Source: Formicarius rufipectus
Taxonomy: Eukaryota; Chordata; Aves; Passeriformes; Formicariidae
Reading direction: 5' to 3'
NCBI GenBank assembly: GCA_013399695.1
Contig: VXAU01002305.1
Location: forward strand, 1-64,000
DNA length: 64,000 nt
The position numbers and the translations under genes were made by a program. Below, one piece after another: positions 38,301-52,706 of this stretch; position 1 is the stretch's first letter; each line of letters opens with the position of its first letter. The notes beneath the pieces are model-generated. The model worked only from the letters and a program-made list of their open reading frames with translations, did not search any database and had not been told where the DNA came from.

Positions 38301-41300
38301 CTTAGCCTCCCTGGATGTTAGCTTAAGCACAGTGAATCCATCCCTTACACTCTCTGAATCTGTGAACACAATTTGCTGCACCCAAGACTGTAGTTGCTTG
38401 CAGTCTAATATAAGCTGCCCCTATAATCAGAAACCAAACATCCTAATATACACAGATACGGATTTTGGAACATGTAGTATTTGCAGATTGCATAGTCATG
38501 TTGGCAAGTACCTAGAACACAAATCTCTGTGATCTTTTAGACTCCACTGTCCATACAAAGTTACAAAATCATCATGCAAATACAAAGAGCATTTTATAAA
38601 TTGCTCATGACACAAGGACCAAACCAAACACTTGCAGAGATGAATTACCTCTTGTCCATGAAGAAAATATTGCTTTTGATTGCGGGATTGAGGTTTTTGG
38701 CAGGGTACCAGAGAGCTCCCAGTGTGGCTGCCTGTATGACACAGAAGTGTATATGGCTGGAGGGTGAACATGAGATTCCCACTGTGCCAACACATCAACC
38801 TTTTTAAACACAAATATGGAACGAAAAATAAGAAGCAGCACGACCACATCATGCCATAGGTACGAGCCATATTTATTATTCTAGTGCAATTCTCTGAATA
38901 AAAACATGCCTTTTCCTTCAAAAATTACACATTTCTCAATCTACAACAGCTGATGGGAGTATTTTTTCCAGTTGAAAAGGACTCTCTGAGGGGAAATCTA
39001 GTTTAAGAATGTCTTTTTTTTTCTTACATCTTTTTTATTTTTTATTTTCTCATTATGGCATATATCAAATCACTGTCTGTTATCACAGAGTATTGCAAGC
39101 ATACCCTTGTAGTGCACTGTTTAAGGAAAACAGCTCTCCCAGACTCCGATCATCAATTCCTTGATATTGAGCGGGTTACAGGTAAAGTGCATTCTGTAGG
39201 AAAACTGTTTCACTGAAAATGTCTGTGAAATTCTAATAATATGAATTGCCTGTTTTCACTGTTACAATTTAATTAGAACTTTAGTTTCAAACAGATCTGA
39301 GGAAAATAAATATTTTTCTGTACTTGTTTTATTTGTCCCATTTTTAAAATTTAACTGAAAATATCATAAAGATGATAAATACTGGGATAATCACATTTCA
39401 CTCTTTCAGTAAACTTGCACATAAATTTTACATGAAATTTCTATACAATAGCCCTTGGAAGGAATTCATAGCTTTTACTGCTGTGTGAAATATAATCTTT
39501 TTTTCTCTGAGTTTGTCCAGAGGTTCCATATTTTTCTGAGACCAAAGCAATAAATTTCATCTGAATCACAACTCTCACATTTTCATGTGCTTAGAGACTC
39601 CATTTTTTACTCTTCATTCACAAAGAATCCACAGGCACCACCAGAATGAGAGTTGTGCCAGGGGTAAGGCAGCTTCAAGATCAAAGTACAGATTTATCAA
39701 GAAAACAATGAAGAATAGAAAAACAAAACCACTTCAACTATGCAAAGTCATTGTACATTCATACCAAGATTTCACTCAGTACCACATTTGTGAACAAAAG
39801 GGAAAGGCAAGCATAAAGAGGAAAGGCAGAATGACATTAATGAGGTTGCGAAAATATGGCTGAGAGATTTCTCCATCAAGTTTCAAATGTGTGTAATATA
39901 ATCAGTGATGGATTAACACCCTGGAAATGAAAGGTTTGGAATCTTTTCTGAACTCAGGAGAATGTTTGGTTTAAAAGTGGTGCTGTAACTATTTGGAATA
40001 GTCTCTTCCAAAATTTTCTGAGTGTTTTTGTGGCCAAAGTATTTCAATATTGAGATTTTCTAATAACAGAATTGTTTCAGTCTTATTAGAATTTACTATG
40101 TCAAAATGCAGGAGTACCTATAGGGAGAAGTTAATGTTTTCTTGCCTGCAAGGCCAGGCTATTGGTGAATAAATTCAGGAATAGGAGGATATTATTAGTA
40201 TAGCAGGATGTAAACTCCTCAGGTCTGGCTGCTCTCAGTAGTTCCAAGTAAAAGTGTGTTTGCTTTCTCTGCTCTGTGGTAGAACTAACATTCCTGTCCA
40301 GAGAGTGAAAGACTTCAAAGATCTTCGCATGAGGAGAACACTTTTAAGAGTAACATAGATTGCTTTTTTGAATATTCAAGTGGAGGTTTGTTCTCATTCT
40401 GTGACAGCATCAAGATGTCACTGATATTTCACTCAAGAGCTAATAATCATAAAGAGGTGCATGTAACCATGCAAAGCCCTCTTTTAATTCTCTGGAAATG
40501 TTCGTATATCCTATGGATGAGACCTTCAAAGACCGCAGCACTTCCAAATGGTCATCTCCCTTCAACTCTGACCACCTTTGTACTATCAACTGCACCTTTT
40601 ATTGTTACCTGTCTCTGATACTTACCACTTCCTTATGTTATTTGGTTGAATTTACAAAGCTACAGGGAGTTTTGAAACAAGAAAGTTCCTAAACTATTTA
40701 TAGATGACTCTGGAGCTCATTTTATCTTCCAGTAATCTCACTTGCTGGTCAAGGATTCATTCAAAAACCACATTTATCTCATACTACAAAATCGTAAATT
40801 TTACAGGCTCATAAAAGAGAAAATACAGATGTCAGGAAAGTCCTTCCTTCTGTAGACTGTTCCTGGCAAGTAATGTGATCAAATGGCCACCTTCAGAATA
40901 TTCGTGAGGGTTTTTTAAAAGGTTTTTTCTTAAATATCCAAAGCACTTGGTAGATACCTTAACATGTTATCTCAGATTGCAGAATATCTTCTGAACAAGA
41001 TAATAATCAGCTACCAAGCACAATTTTCACAAGATCCTCAACAGTGGCACCTTTTATAAACAAGTAAAGCTCAACACAGTCAAAGATGCTAACTTATACT
41101 AATGCCAACTAAAATAATAAACTTTTATCTACAAGGGATCTTCATATCAGAGCGTAGAAAGATGTTTATTAATCTATACTAGGACAGTCCCTGCAATTTT
41201 TTATGATGATTAAAAGTTACCTCAGAACATTCTAACTCTCAGAGTTAGTTGTGCATCTGCTGTAAGTAATAATAATTAAAAATAACTGAAAGTTTACTTT

Positions 41301-42006
41301 TTTATATTAAAAAAAAAAAGAAAACAGAAAAAGAAAGCAGAAATTGAAGATTGTTATTTATTCTCAGGGACCTCATCTGTGATGTAGATTTATATCCTAT
41401 TATATTATACTATGTTAAAAGTAACAGAATAAAGAAAATAGTTCTGAGGTAGTAAGACTCGGAGTGGGTGTTATCATGGCCTGCTGTCCTACTGCAGCAA
41501 CTAAATATGTTCCTTGTCCAGGACTCTTACCTGAAGCACTCAAAAAACGAAGAGAACTGCAAATGGTTCTAACAGTGCTTGGGAATCTGGAGCTAAAACG
41601 TTTCTCTAGAAAGCAGCTTAAATTTTTAAAAATTAAAATTTCAAGAGGAAGTTACACAATCACTTGTGCACTTAGACAGGTTTTTTTACTGTAATCAACA
41701 TAATCACCATGACAGGTGAATAATATGAAGGCTGCAACACACAGATAACTTATGAAAATAAATGTGATAGGTCCTTTTACATTGACCAATGTGACTTCAG
41801 AGGAAAATAGTTCAGAAAACCGTCTGACACAGAAAAGTGTTTACTTTTCAGACTTGTAAGGAAATTTGTGAGATTAGTCTGTAAGACCTACTTGAAGAAG
41901 CATGAGGAAACCAATATTTGGGATGGGAAGAAGGCCTGTGATCTATACCCTACATCAACTACAACAGCAAACATAAGAGTATGGTAGGAAATACTACCTC
42001 TCTAAC

Positions 42007-42083
42007 AAAACCAAAAACAACAACAACAACAAAACACACAAACAAACAAACAAAACAAGAACCAACCAACCAACAAACAAACA
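42007..42083. repeat. (AAC)n/(AAAC)n simple repeat
   Basis: Imperfect units such as AACAACAACAAC and AAACAAACAAAC, with an ACCAACCAACC stretch at 42,061-42,071. Confidence 0.92.
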
Positions 42084-44146
42084 AGGTACTTTAAAAAGCT
42101 GATAAAATTAAGTAAAAACCCTACAATAAAAAGAATCATCAGCAGAGAGCAGCTAATGAAGCAGGATGAAGAGTTTTGGAATATTTTATATGAATACTAT
42201 GTCTAAACTGATCTCATATAAGAATCCAAATGAAACTAAATTACTGGTGATGGGAATCTGGCACCTAGTTGATTTCCATACCAGATTATTGGGCAAAATA
42301 CCTTTCCAGGAATATCTAAAAATTCCTGTTTAATAAATTGTCTATTAATACATTCATCCAAAACAAATTTTATGATTCATAACTCTTGTACTATATTGTT
42401 GTTTTTGAGGCTTTGAGGGACTTGTACTAAGTATCTACATTTTAATGTAAACCAAGTTCAATGGTAGGCAGATAGCTGCACTTTGTGGATCACTGCTTCC
42501 ACTTCTTACAGTGAGATGACTGCCAGAAGAAGGGACTCGTTGTTAGAGACAGTCCCTGGAGCTTCTGGTAATACAAATGAAATATATTAATATCAATGAT
42601 ATATTAATATATTAACCCTTAATAAATTTAAAGCATGAGTCTGTGGTTTTACACACACCACCAATAAAATAGAGGAAATATAAAATTAAAAATATTAATC
42701 TGAGGCAAAACATTTGATTTGCATGGTATTCACATAGGTCCATCGAAGTAAAATATTATTCTTGCAGTTCAAACAAGATTTCAACTACTCTAGGTTTTGT
42801 GCACAAAGAGGAGTTCCAAGTGTCATTTCTGATTGAACCAGTGTAGACTTTAATAGCTTCTGATTTTCCAAAATTTACAAAACTTGTTTTAAGCTGTTTG
42901 AACACAATATGACAAATGCAACTAAATGTGATCATCTTATTTCATTCATCTCATTTTATTCTCTTATTTTGTTATTGAATCTATAACATTGTCTTTTAAA
43001 TAATTTATCAAGAACTAAATACTTTCATATTTCTGAGCTAAGAAAAAGTCAAGAATAAAAGTCAAGAAGTATCCAGGTCTCAGTGAAAATACTGGTTTAA
43101 GGAAACTTTTCCAAAGAGAGCCCGTTCTCATGGGTGATGTCTTTTTAATATTTAGGCTAAACCAAAATTCCTGGGTAATTCTACAGAGAAACTTACAATG
43201 ATTTTACAGAATTAATGAATCATCAGGAAATTAATATCAAAGCACAGCTGACTGGGTTCCTATTCAGCACTTCTGAATCACTGCTCATTGAGCAAAGCAA
43301 TCACTGGACAATGGGGGTTTTGCCTGAGCAAAATGTGAGTCAGGGGACCTGTATTCCCATTGTCTTCACTGGGAGTTTTGCCTGCATATGGAGTGAGCCG
43401 GGACTTCTGGTGAATGGAAGCCATTCACAGCGTGGCTAAGTAAAGCACCCAATACATCACCATTCTGAAGTTAACACTAGGTGGTAGACAAAACTGGAAG
43501 AAATACAGACGTTTTTGGAGCCATGTGAAAGACTTGTTTAAAGCAGCACTTCAAATGTATTGTCTCTTATTTCCCCTTATTTTGGCTTAAATGTTTTTGT
43601 TTTGAAAGGTATCTGGCTGTTCACTCCAACATTCCCTTTGGTTTAACAAATTAATTAAAATCATTTCCTTTCTGCATGCAGTCTGTAGGCGGAAGAGACA
43701 TCCCTGTTTGGGGGGGAAGAGTTGACATCCTTGCAGCTCAAAAGGGAAATCGGTTCCATTATTCACACTCTCTATCATTGCTTAGTTGGAGGAGGGAGGT
43801 CTTTGTAACATAAATACATAAGTACACATCCACTATCTACAGAGACATTCTCAGCAACACATTTTTGGGGTACAAACTCTCTCCTGGGCACATGTTGTAT
43901 GAGTGAGAGCTTCAATCCCATTTCCCAGACCCCTAAGAGGTGGTATAAAGAGAACTCAAGTTAAAGCTAAAGGTGAAAAAGATAAAGTGATCTAAAGGAA
44001 AAGAACAAGTTAGCAGACAAGAAAGGAGAGAACATAACATGAAAGAACAAAGAGAAAAGGAGTATTACAGACTACACAGAGAAACCTCATAAACTAAGAA
44101 ATGGTTTGGAATAGATGTCTAAGAATCAAACAGGACACAGGTCTAA

Positions 44147-44246
44147 AAAAAAAAAAAGAAAATAACAACAACAACAAAAACCAAACCAAATCAAACCAAA
44201 CAAAAAACACACACAAAAAAACCAAACAAACAAACAAATAAAAAAA
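44147..44246. repeat. A-rich (AAC)n/(AAACC)n repeat
   Basis: An A-run followed by AAC, CCAAA and AAAC units over about 100 bases. The two hydrophobic ORFs on the - strand are its translation. Confidence 0.92.
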
Positions 44247-46278
44247 CTGTCCTGAATAATTTTTCTCTGACTCCAAGGAAAACAGTGGTGGGCTAAGGAG
44301 TTAAAACAGAGATAAAAATGGAAGTAAAGGGACAATGAGAGCAGTGAACCTGACAAAGCATGGGGAGTAGTTGGTGCACCTAGGAAAAGAAGATAAGTAG
44401 GAGCAAGGACAGCAAATCAACTTTTAGAACTTTTCAGTTCAGAAGGAAGCAGAATCGATGGAGGAAGTGACTGCATAAAAAACAAACCTGATATGTATTT
44501 TATAATGAATCTTTAAATGGGGGATAAGTTATGGATGAAATGTTAGTTTTACAAATCTCTCTCTGTAAAAATTTCTCATCTGAGTGAAAAGGCTACTGTT
44601 TGGTTTCTTTCTATAGATGCATTTATAATGTATGCCAGAAAAGCTCTCATTGTAGGACCCAGTAATTTAAATAAAAATAATGTACAGTGTAGCAATCCTT
44701 TGCCCTGTTCCAGAAAGACTGTTCTAAAATGTGGACTCAGTGTGAATTTTTTCTTGATTTTTATTACATTTTAGTTACAGTTATCTGAATTTCTTTTGTA
44801 CAACATTAATATTTATCTCTTCTCAGGAACTGAGTGAAGAAACAAGTCCTGAACAGAACAAATTGCGGGAATATATCACACCAGTGAGATGTCATCTTTC
44901 CTTTGGAACATTATTGTCCACCCTATCTAATGCTTCTTTTTTTCTATAGATATGAAGAGAGGTATTTGAACACTTTTCAAAGAGAACAATAAGTAATAAA
45001 TATTAAAGGACAGTTTCTATTTTAAGCAAATTGCCGATTACCAATGAGTTCTGTGAACTCTGGATCCCAACAGAGAATGGAGTTTCAGAATGAAAAACAC
45101 AGCAAGAAAATAAGTGCTGACCATCCCACAGCCTGAGTGTCTGAGTGTCATAATATCTGATGCCACAGATACTATAAAACAGATATTCTGAGATCTTTCA
45201 TGGTATATGGAGTGGAGATCCTCCAAAAGAATCTAATTACTTTAAATCATCCTATCCTATGTGGACTAAAGATATAGAAACAAAAATACTTTCTGCCACT
45301 CTGTTTTGCAAACCTGATGCTGCTTTTTCCTTTGCTGAAAATTTGCATGTTTTCTCAGAGCCTGTTTCTTTCTCACAATAAACAATGCAAAGTCCTCCTG
45401 CCAAAAAAATGTCCGAATGCTAAACAGTTGCTATTATAGTCACTATTATAGCAGCAACTTTGAGCTGCATGCTTTTAAATTATAATTATTTTTACAAAAG
45501 ATTTTTGTGTGTCTTGATTGCAGTAATTATGATTCCATAGTAGTAAATGTCTATTTAAAGAGTCACGTTAGCTTACTGCTCCAAATAAATTAGTTTCCTT
45601 AAATGAACTTCATACAAATGAGTGGTTTTCTTTGTATTTATTTTACTTGTTATGCTAACAACAAACTAGGATGTATTAAACAGCTGATAAACCATTGTTT
45701 CATTATAAAAACAACTATGGACAAAGATGCCAAGTGAAAGCAAATGTTTTATGAAATACTGCTTATGCAGATAATATATTCTAATTCAGAAGTGTGCATT
45801 TCTCTTTAGTCTTGTTTCTCACTCATCTGTCTTTGCCTTGTCTATGGCGATTGTGTCAAGGAAAAAAAAAACCAAAAAACAAACCAATGAAAAAGGAAAA
45901 AAATTATCTGAGACCATATCTGTACAGACCAGCACATATGTTAGTGTTAAGCCTGCACAAACCTGTACACTGTTCAAAGAATAGCCAGTATAAACAACAA
46001 CAAAAGATCTAAGAAATGGGCTTCTTCAACAACCAGTCTGGGAATAAAGAGAGAAAACAGTTCAGCCAGTGGAACACCCACAAATGGCGCTGTTATCCCT
46101 AAGCAGGGCCTACATGGGATCTTTGCTCTGTTGCCACCGTGACAGGCAGGGATTGGAGGTTATGATTTAAAGTACCCATGACAGTGTGTACTCTCAGGCA
46201 GAGCTTCCCTGAGCTCCCCTCAGCAGCTCTGTCGATTCACAGGCTACTGAAGTTTAGCAGTTGATGCAAGAAAATGTT

Positions 46279-46294
46279 AAAAAAAAAAAAAAAA
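46279..46294. repeat. A-run
   Basis: About 16 consecutive A; no element recognised next to it. Confidence 0.8.
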
Positions 46295-47218
46295 ATCAGG
46301 AAGAGGAAACCAAGAGGGACCTGAACGACAGGGGGTAGCAAATTTCTGGCTCCAATGCCATTCTCTTTTGTAACTGGCCACAATGCTGTATTAACTTTTC
46401 AAATGAACCTGTGTCTCCCTCGGCGCCCATTTCAGTGGTTGCCACTGGCTGTGGGAAAGCCAGTGAAGCCACATTATAGAGCTGTTTGCATCTGAAATGC
46501 TATCAGCTACCCTCACAATCCCACTAGATTTCCTACAAAGACACAGTCCCATCCTATCCCCCATACTTCCTAGACAACCTTGCCTACCCTTTGGTGAGAA
46601 TTGCCCTATTGTACACACAGACATTCACATCCTTGATAAGACAGTTGGGGGAAAAGTTCACGAGCCACATCCTCTGGTAGTATAACTTCATTTCCCTTCC
46701 CCCTTCTCCCAAGAGTGAGTGGTGATCTGACTCCCTGTGCTGAAAGGAAACAAGGTTGTCTATTCAGCTGCAGTCAGACATACAGTGTGTGTTAAGGCCC
46801 AGACAGCCCATGATGCTGAGTAGAGATACTAGAGGTTCGTGTTTCTCTGCTGGGAATTTTCACAGAGCAGAAAAGGAATGCCGCGTTTTTGTGTGTAACT
46901 TCCAACTGCCAACTGAGAGTTCAAAAGCATAAAATCACATTTATTCTCACAGCTCAAGGCCTCAAAATGTACGAATAAAAACGACCAAGAGGATTTGTTG
47001 TCGGGCTTGAGTGAGCAACGTTAGTGCTGTAACAGGACACTAAACAGAAACATAGAAACAGATAACTGAAAATCTAAGGGCTGGCCAGTCTGACTGGTCC
47101 TTCAGACTAATTCTAGGCAATTCACTTTTCTTTTGAATTGTTCTTTGAACAGAATAGTAGCATTTTCTAAAAACATTTAATCTTTGCTATCAACAGAACA
47201 TTTTATGACCTGTTTTTC

Positions 47219-47237
47219 TTTTTTTTTTTTTTTTTTT
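47219..47237. repeat. T-run
   Basis: About 18-20 T, flanked by unique sequence. Confidence 0.8.
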
Positions 47238-49539
47238 AATAACTGAGCTTAACCAATTATTTGCAACCTATCAAAGATAAACTAAGTTCAGTGTAACCAG
47301 TAGAGGAAACTTCCTCCTAAAAGTGACCATGAGCAACATGCTGTGATTAAATTCATGGAGTGGTCCTAGAGAGTGTGAAACGGATTCCTTTAGAAAAATA
47401 GATCGTGCAGTCTAAGCACTAAAAGCTGTTTGGACCACAAAACAAGGTTGGAAGTGACTCAATGTAACACTGCTCCAGTGCATGTTCTGCAAATGTTGTG
47501 TGCTCAGAGCCAGCTATGGACCTGCAGATCTCTTCATGCAACTCTTCATATTTGCTAATAGAGAGTAGTCTATGTATTTTTTGATGTATGTGCACAAGCA
47601 AGTATATAAATTACATCACACCATCTCCTCCCACTGCCTTCAATAAAGCAATATAATAACTTCCTCTACATCAAATCTTAATAAAATGTCATATTTTTCA
47701 CATTTAGCTGGCCAAAATGGAGCTGTTCATCAAATCCCCCATTAATAAACATATTTGAAAAGAAACAGAAAACAAACCTCAATTTTGCATACTCCTTTTA
47801 ACATGCTCAAAAGAGCAAGAGCCAGTCAAGTATCTCAGGACAAAAAACATGCCATGGTCCTGTGGAAATATTCAGGTGACTAAGGCTGGGGTCTTAGCTC
47901 TGCCAAATATTTACTGACTTTTGTAGATCAAATTTGACCTCCTAGAGTCTCAGTTTCTTCACTGATACAACAGTGTGTAATGATAATAAACAGTCTAAGC
48001 TGGATTGAAACTTGCAAGGGAATAATGTATTTTCTTATTTTGTCCAACTTCATTGAAGTCTGGGAACATACTGACAGGCCATTTACCATGAATACATGTA
48101 TTCTTTCACAAGAATTTTATTCCAGTTTTACCACTGTGGTATCAACAGTACTTCACTGAGCTCCTACCTAAAAGTCCAAAACTTCAAACATTCATCCAGT
48201 ATTAATTTATAGTGCTGATTTATTAATGTGAAGGCTTGGTGTTATAAATGTTAAATGTTAATGTTGAAAAGCTTATTTCAGCTGGGATCCATGCACTCTT
48301 ATACAGTATTTATTGCTGTCTGGGTAATGAAATGGTTGTGCAGTTTGTTGCTTCATTTCCACTTCTTGCATTCGCTACAACTGACTTCCCTGTGTTTTTG
48401 TTTGATAGCTCTTGTCAGCTGAAAATAACAATACTTTATGTTTGAACAGCAGCTTCCACTCTAATACCTTTACTTTTTTACAAAGGCACTCAGATACTGT
48501 GCCGACATGCAAAGTACATTTACTGACAAACTTTGTCAGCCACAACCAAACAGGGTTTGCGTTTGCCACAGCACATGATTTCAGCTGGCTGAACCCACAC
48601 TGCCCGGGAGGACGAGGTTCAGGTTATTGCCATTCTCTCTACCTGCATTTCCCTACTTTGCAAGCCGTCTGGTGCATTGTCAAAGAAGGGTTGAAACTGG
48701 AACCCAAAGCATAAATTAGGGTGCTGAGCCAGTATGACAACATAGACAGGCTCATCCAGGCCTTAGGCCAGTTTTTATGGAGACAGACAAAAAACCCCAA
48801 ACAAGCACAAAAACAAAACCCCAAATCAAAATAAAAAGAGCCACCCTGAAGCATGCATAAACTATTTCATCTGTGTAAAATTGATGGTTGTACCCATGAG
48901 TGCTGCCCTATGTTATGTAGAGAACTACCAATGGTTTTGTACATTCTTAGCATAGGCTGATCCAATTTAAAGTCTACAAAGTGTCTAGTAACTTTTAGGT
49001 TGCTCTTCCTAGAAATCAATAATACTGAAAATAGTACAGATAGAAGCACCAATAACATTTTAAATTTGTCTTAGTCCTAGTATTAAATGCTGCATACCAA
49101 ATCTGTTGAATCTACTGGATATGTGAAAGGAAATTCCAGTGCATTTTGAATATGTGTGCTTCAGGGTGACACTGTACTATGAACTCATTTGACTGATGTT
49201 TTTTGCTATCAAGGAATATCTAAAATACATAGGGTTTCACAATATGAATGATAGTAGCTTTGATGTAGTATAATTTCCCTGTATCACCATCAAAGTTATA
49301 ATCAATAAAAGAAAATAATGTCAGGAGATGAAAAAGAGAGAAAAAAAAAGAGAGAAAATTTTTAATTTATTGCCATTATATTGCCATTTATTGCCACTTA
49401 ATATTCTATTTTTCTAAACACTGTGCAATAAGATCTGTTATTCACTGAGAGCTAATAGAAGTATCACTATTGAAGTAAAGATGAGCTGTATGACTGATTA
49501 TTGTCTATATTCATTTTGCCTCACTGAATAGCTAATCCT

Positions 49540-49690
49540 CGCACAGGATTATCCTCATTTCTCATAGACTCATATTAATGAGCGTATTAAATGGTGATGC
49601 GCTTTTGGATCACCACATTTGGGGCCTGACCCCTCTGTCATTATGGCAATTGGATCATTATCATTCATACAAACAGGGGGCAGAACTTAT
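49540..49690. promoter_or_regulatory. Possible distal regulatory element upstream of SLC1A3
   Basis: About 1.6-1.9 kb upstream of the CpG island, a non-repetitive stretch carries the palindrome GGATTATCC (two overlapping OTX-type TAATCC sites), a TAATGAG homeodomain word, and CAATTGGATCATTATCATTC. The clustering is seen; the function is inferred. Confidence 0.2.
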
Positions 49691-51239
49691 CTGGGAGGCT
49701 TTGCAGAAAGCATGCCATACTCCAAAAAGAAAGATCAAACAAGCTGATCACTAAAGGCTAAAGGTTAGTTAACAGGTCAGTTCCCATCTACAGACAAAAT
49801 GGTGAAAGTATTTAAAAACTGCACTTAAAAAAAATAGAAAAAATAAAAAGAAAGATGTAGACACTTCAGCTGTCAGGTGCAAGAAAATACAGCATGAGTT
49901 TCCATGTTTGCAATACAAAGTGTCAACATATTTACTTGATTTTTGTTAAAATTAATAAGTAAATTAAAAAGTTAATTTAGATGCTTACTTTCCTTCTTAG
50001 GTTAGATACCAAAGATCATTCCTTGGTACACAGTTAAATCTCAAACCTACGTTAATCATGAGCAAGTTTGGAATAATTGTGAGATTATTTTTGTCTACAT
50101 TGTTATTTGAATCACATTCAAATTAGAAAACACTGTAGCATAACCATTACTGTGACTGTGTGGAAGTAAATCTACCCTTAATTTTATTTTGTACATAATG
50201 GTTCTTTGTGTATATAGTACATAAATGTTTTTCTGTACACTTTAAATGACTTTTGGGGAAAAGAATTTAAAAGTCAATGTAATTTAAAACCAAACCTTTA
50301 TGGATTAATATATATATAGATCAGTTATGTTTTTATCATAAATTTATATGAATTTTGATTTACAGTATTTGTCTTACAAGGACATGCACTTAAAATCTCA
50401 TGGAACATGCACTTAAATATTGTTATGGAATATTTTAACCTAAATTTACCAATGTTTAAAAGGAAAGACTTCCTCTAAAAAGGAAAGCTCTTCGGAAATT
50501 CCCCTGACTGCCACCAGCAAGTATTGTTTCAACAGTACACACTTTGAAATGCTAGAAAAACTTAAGGTCATTTGTTTATCAGAAGTGGATGTTTTATGCT
50601 TTTCACCTTGTCATTCATTCTCTGATAATGAAACTGGTTGAGTGGGGGCTTGCTACCAGTGAGTTTAAATTGCCAAACAAGAGGCAAATCTCATGTGTTT
50701 TGAGTATCTACAGGAAACATATAGGGAATTATAGCAGATAATGTTGTTCTCTGTCCTTGATGATGCTCCCGTTGCTTCTGAAAGATAGGTCTGGTTCACT
50801 ACCCTGGAAAGAATAGATCTTGAGTAGCTGTCCTTAGAAATTAGAAAATACATTATAGCCTCACACTGTGCCTCTTTTTAGAAGAAAGTAGCATGCTCGT
50901 ATAATTTATCATTTATTTCAAAAACCACAGGAATACTGTTCTATAATTATGTTTAGGCTTTTCAGATACCCAGTCTGGAATATCTAATGAAGAAGTGCTC
51001 CAGCCTCCCCTGCTCTGTGTGTGTGTGCGATCCTTCAATTCTTCCCAGATCCTGATTTTGCATTTCTAACGAAGCTGAACTGACAAAGCGTGAAAGTGGT
51101 GTAAAAGCAAAAACAAAGAAAGTGACCCTGCTTTCACTCTGCCAAGACTAATCAATATTCCAGAAGCTCCTCTTTCCCCTCTCTCTGCTGATGTGTGGTT
51201 TGGTGTGGGTTGGGTTTTTGTGGTTTTTTTCTTTTTTTT

Positions 51240-51470
51240 TTTTTTCCCCCCGGGGCTGGGCTCACAGTCTCCTCCCCTTTCCTTAAGTTACAGTGATAGT
51301 AGGTTGCCGAACTCCTGAGCACATGCAGATTGTCAGTTTTGCCCCGCTCCTCAGCAACGTGGTCTCCGCCGGGCGCCCCCGCTGCATCCGCCGCCACCGC
51401 GCTCCTGGAGTTCGGCAGGTCTGAGAAGGTGAGCCCACCCTGCCCCTCGCCGGGGGTTTCAGGGAGAACT
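51240..51470 (+). promoter_or_regulatory. SLC1A3: SLC1A3 CpG-island promoter, TATA-less
   Basis: About 16 CpG dinucleotides fall in some 230 bases, clustered at 51,345-51,450 (runs of CCGCC, GCGCC and CCGCCACCGCG). The surrounding tens of kilobases are AT-rich and nearly free of CpG. No TATA box precedes it. Instead a T-run followed by a C-run (51,228-51,251) borders it upstream. Its place directly before the exon 1 donor makes it the core promoter region. The sequence shows the CpG cluster; the promoter role is inferred. Confidence 0.75.
51255..51428 (+). other. SLC1A3: SLC1A3 non-coding exon 1 (left edge approximate)
   Basis: GC-rich sequence about 1.7 kb upstream of the coding exon ends in the donor AAG|GTGAGC (GT at 51429-51430). 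It has no ATG-led reading frame that continues into exon 2, as expected for a 5' UTR exon. The distance to exon 2 resembles the short first intron of mammalian SLC1A3. A second possible donor (GGCAG|GTCTGA) lies about 10 bases upstream and is weaker. The transcription start cannot be placed by eye; the left edge given is the start of the CpG-rich block. Confidence 0.65.
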
Positions 51471-52311
51471 CTCAATTTTTCGCTCTCTGCCTTTGTATCT
51501 CACTCCATGCAATGATCCTTTTGGCTGTGCTCGTATTCTTTCTTTGATGCAAGTTACACGGGACAGATAAGCTGCGTTAAACGTCCTGGAAAGAGGCTGT
51601 GAAGGATAGTTTTTATTCTTCTTATTAATGTTCTTATTTTTTACAAAATACTTTCGCTAATTCTTCTGAAAAAAAAATCCTGCTTGCATACAGTAGTCAT
51701 GTCCAAGGCACAGTACTAACTGATTTAAACATCTAACTCAGTCTCAGAATATTTCCACTCTTTAAAGGAGCAAAGCTTATAGTGTTCTATTAAATTTCAA
51801 GGAGGATATTGCATTAAAGTGCCAATCTTAGAACACATGGTAGAAGCACCGATCAAATCTCATAAAAATAAACTTACAACATGAAATTTCGTTTAAAACA
51901 TGCAGGTTGAAACCTCTGTGTATTTATATTCTAAATCCATTCTGAAAAGAAAAAAAAAATGAGAAAAAAAGAAAAATATATTTAGGCATTTGATTTATTA
52001 AAAGTAAAATGTAAAATGTTAGAGCTGAACTGCTTATAAAAGGAGAGAAATTTCAGCAGAAGCACCCAACTCTATCCATTTCATTTTTTCTCATTTCTTG
52101 TTAAAAATGTGCCGGTTTTAACTAAGACTTCAGAAAATGGAATTCTCAGTGTGGTGGATACCTTTGAGCATGCTCCACTACTAAACAAATTCATATCCAG
52201 TAACCACCCACAATTTAAAATAAAAAATAATGTCTTAATGAAAAACTCCTATTACTAGAATTTTTTAAATTTGATTCTTTGTGTGATTTCTTAAAACTAG
52301 AGGCTGTTTGA

Positions 52312-52402
52312 TTCTCGGGTTGTCCTGTGCAGGGCCAGGATTTGGATTCACTGATCATGATGGGTCCCTTCCAACGTAGTATAATCTCTGATTCTATGAT
52401 AT
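52312..52402 (+). mobile_element. CR1 3' tail in SLC1A3 intron 1
   Basis: The phrase GATGGGTCCCTTCCAACGTA followed by CTCTGATTCTATGAT is the CR1 3' terminus, in the same orientation as SLC1A3. Only about 90 bases remain. Confidence 0.8.
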
Positions 52403-52705
52403 ATGCCTGTAATTGCTATCAGGCCAAGCTACGCATTACTCTGCAATATGAGTCTGAAGAGACAAGTTAAGTGGGATATTATTTCTGATGTTTTACAGAT
52501 GTGCTTGTGGTAGTTTATGCAGTTAAAAGATTAATGTTGTTAAGATAAAAATGTCAAAGTCATATCTTCTGCCACGTGAAAAGGAGGAACTGAGCCAATG
52601 CATTCAACTACTTAAAAACATCTGAAATGCATAACATTTATATTGTACCAGTTTGAGTAAAATATTTCTCTCCAATAGTTATCTGGAAGGTGAACTACAT
52701 TTTGG

Positions 52706-52706
<1 letters not shown>

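Larger units (their letters stand above)
30318..51239. other. Upstream flank of SLC1A3
   Basis: 21 kb without a recognisable exon. Holds the T-run (33,531), TA/TG repeat (34,558), CR1 fragment (34,960), purine tract (35,560-35,745) and AAC repeats (42,007; 44,147). Unique AT-rich islands with homeodomain- or POU-like words lie near 31,905-31,990 and 49,540-49,690 and could be regulatory. Confidence 0.6.

Noticed and set aside
38496..38921. 141-codon - strand ORF
   Set aside because: Cysteine- and leucine-rich random-looking translation, overlapped by open frames on the other strand; no family resemblance.
44094..44356. Hydrophobic - strand ORFs that look like membrane proteins
   Set aside because: They translate the AAC/AAAC simple repeat.
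51152..51475. 107-codon - strand ORF rich in Ala/Gly
   Set aside because: Shadow of the SLC1A3 CpG island and the adjacent poly-T tract; GC-rich DNA has few stops.
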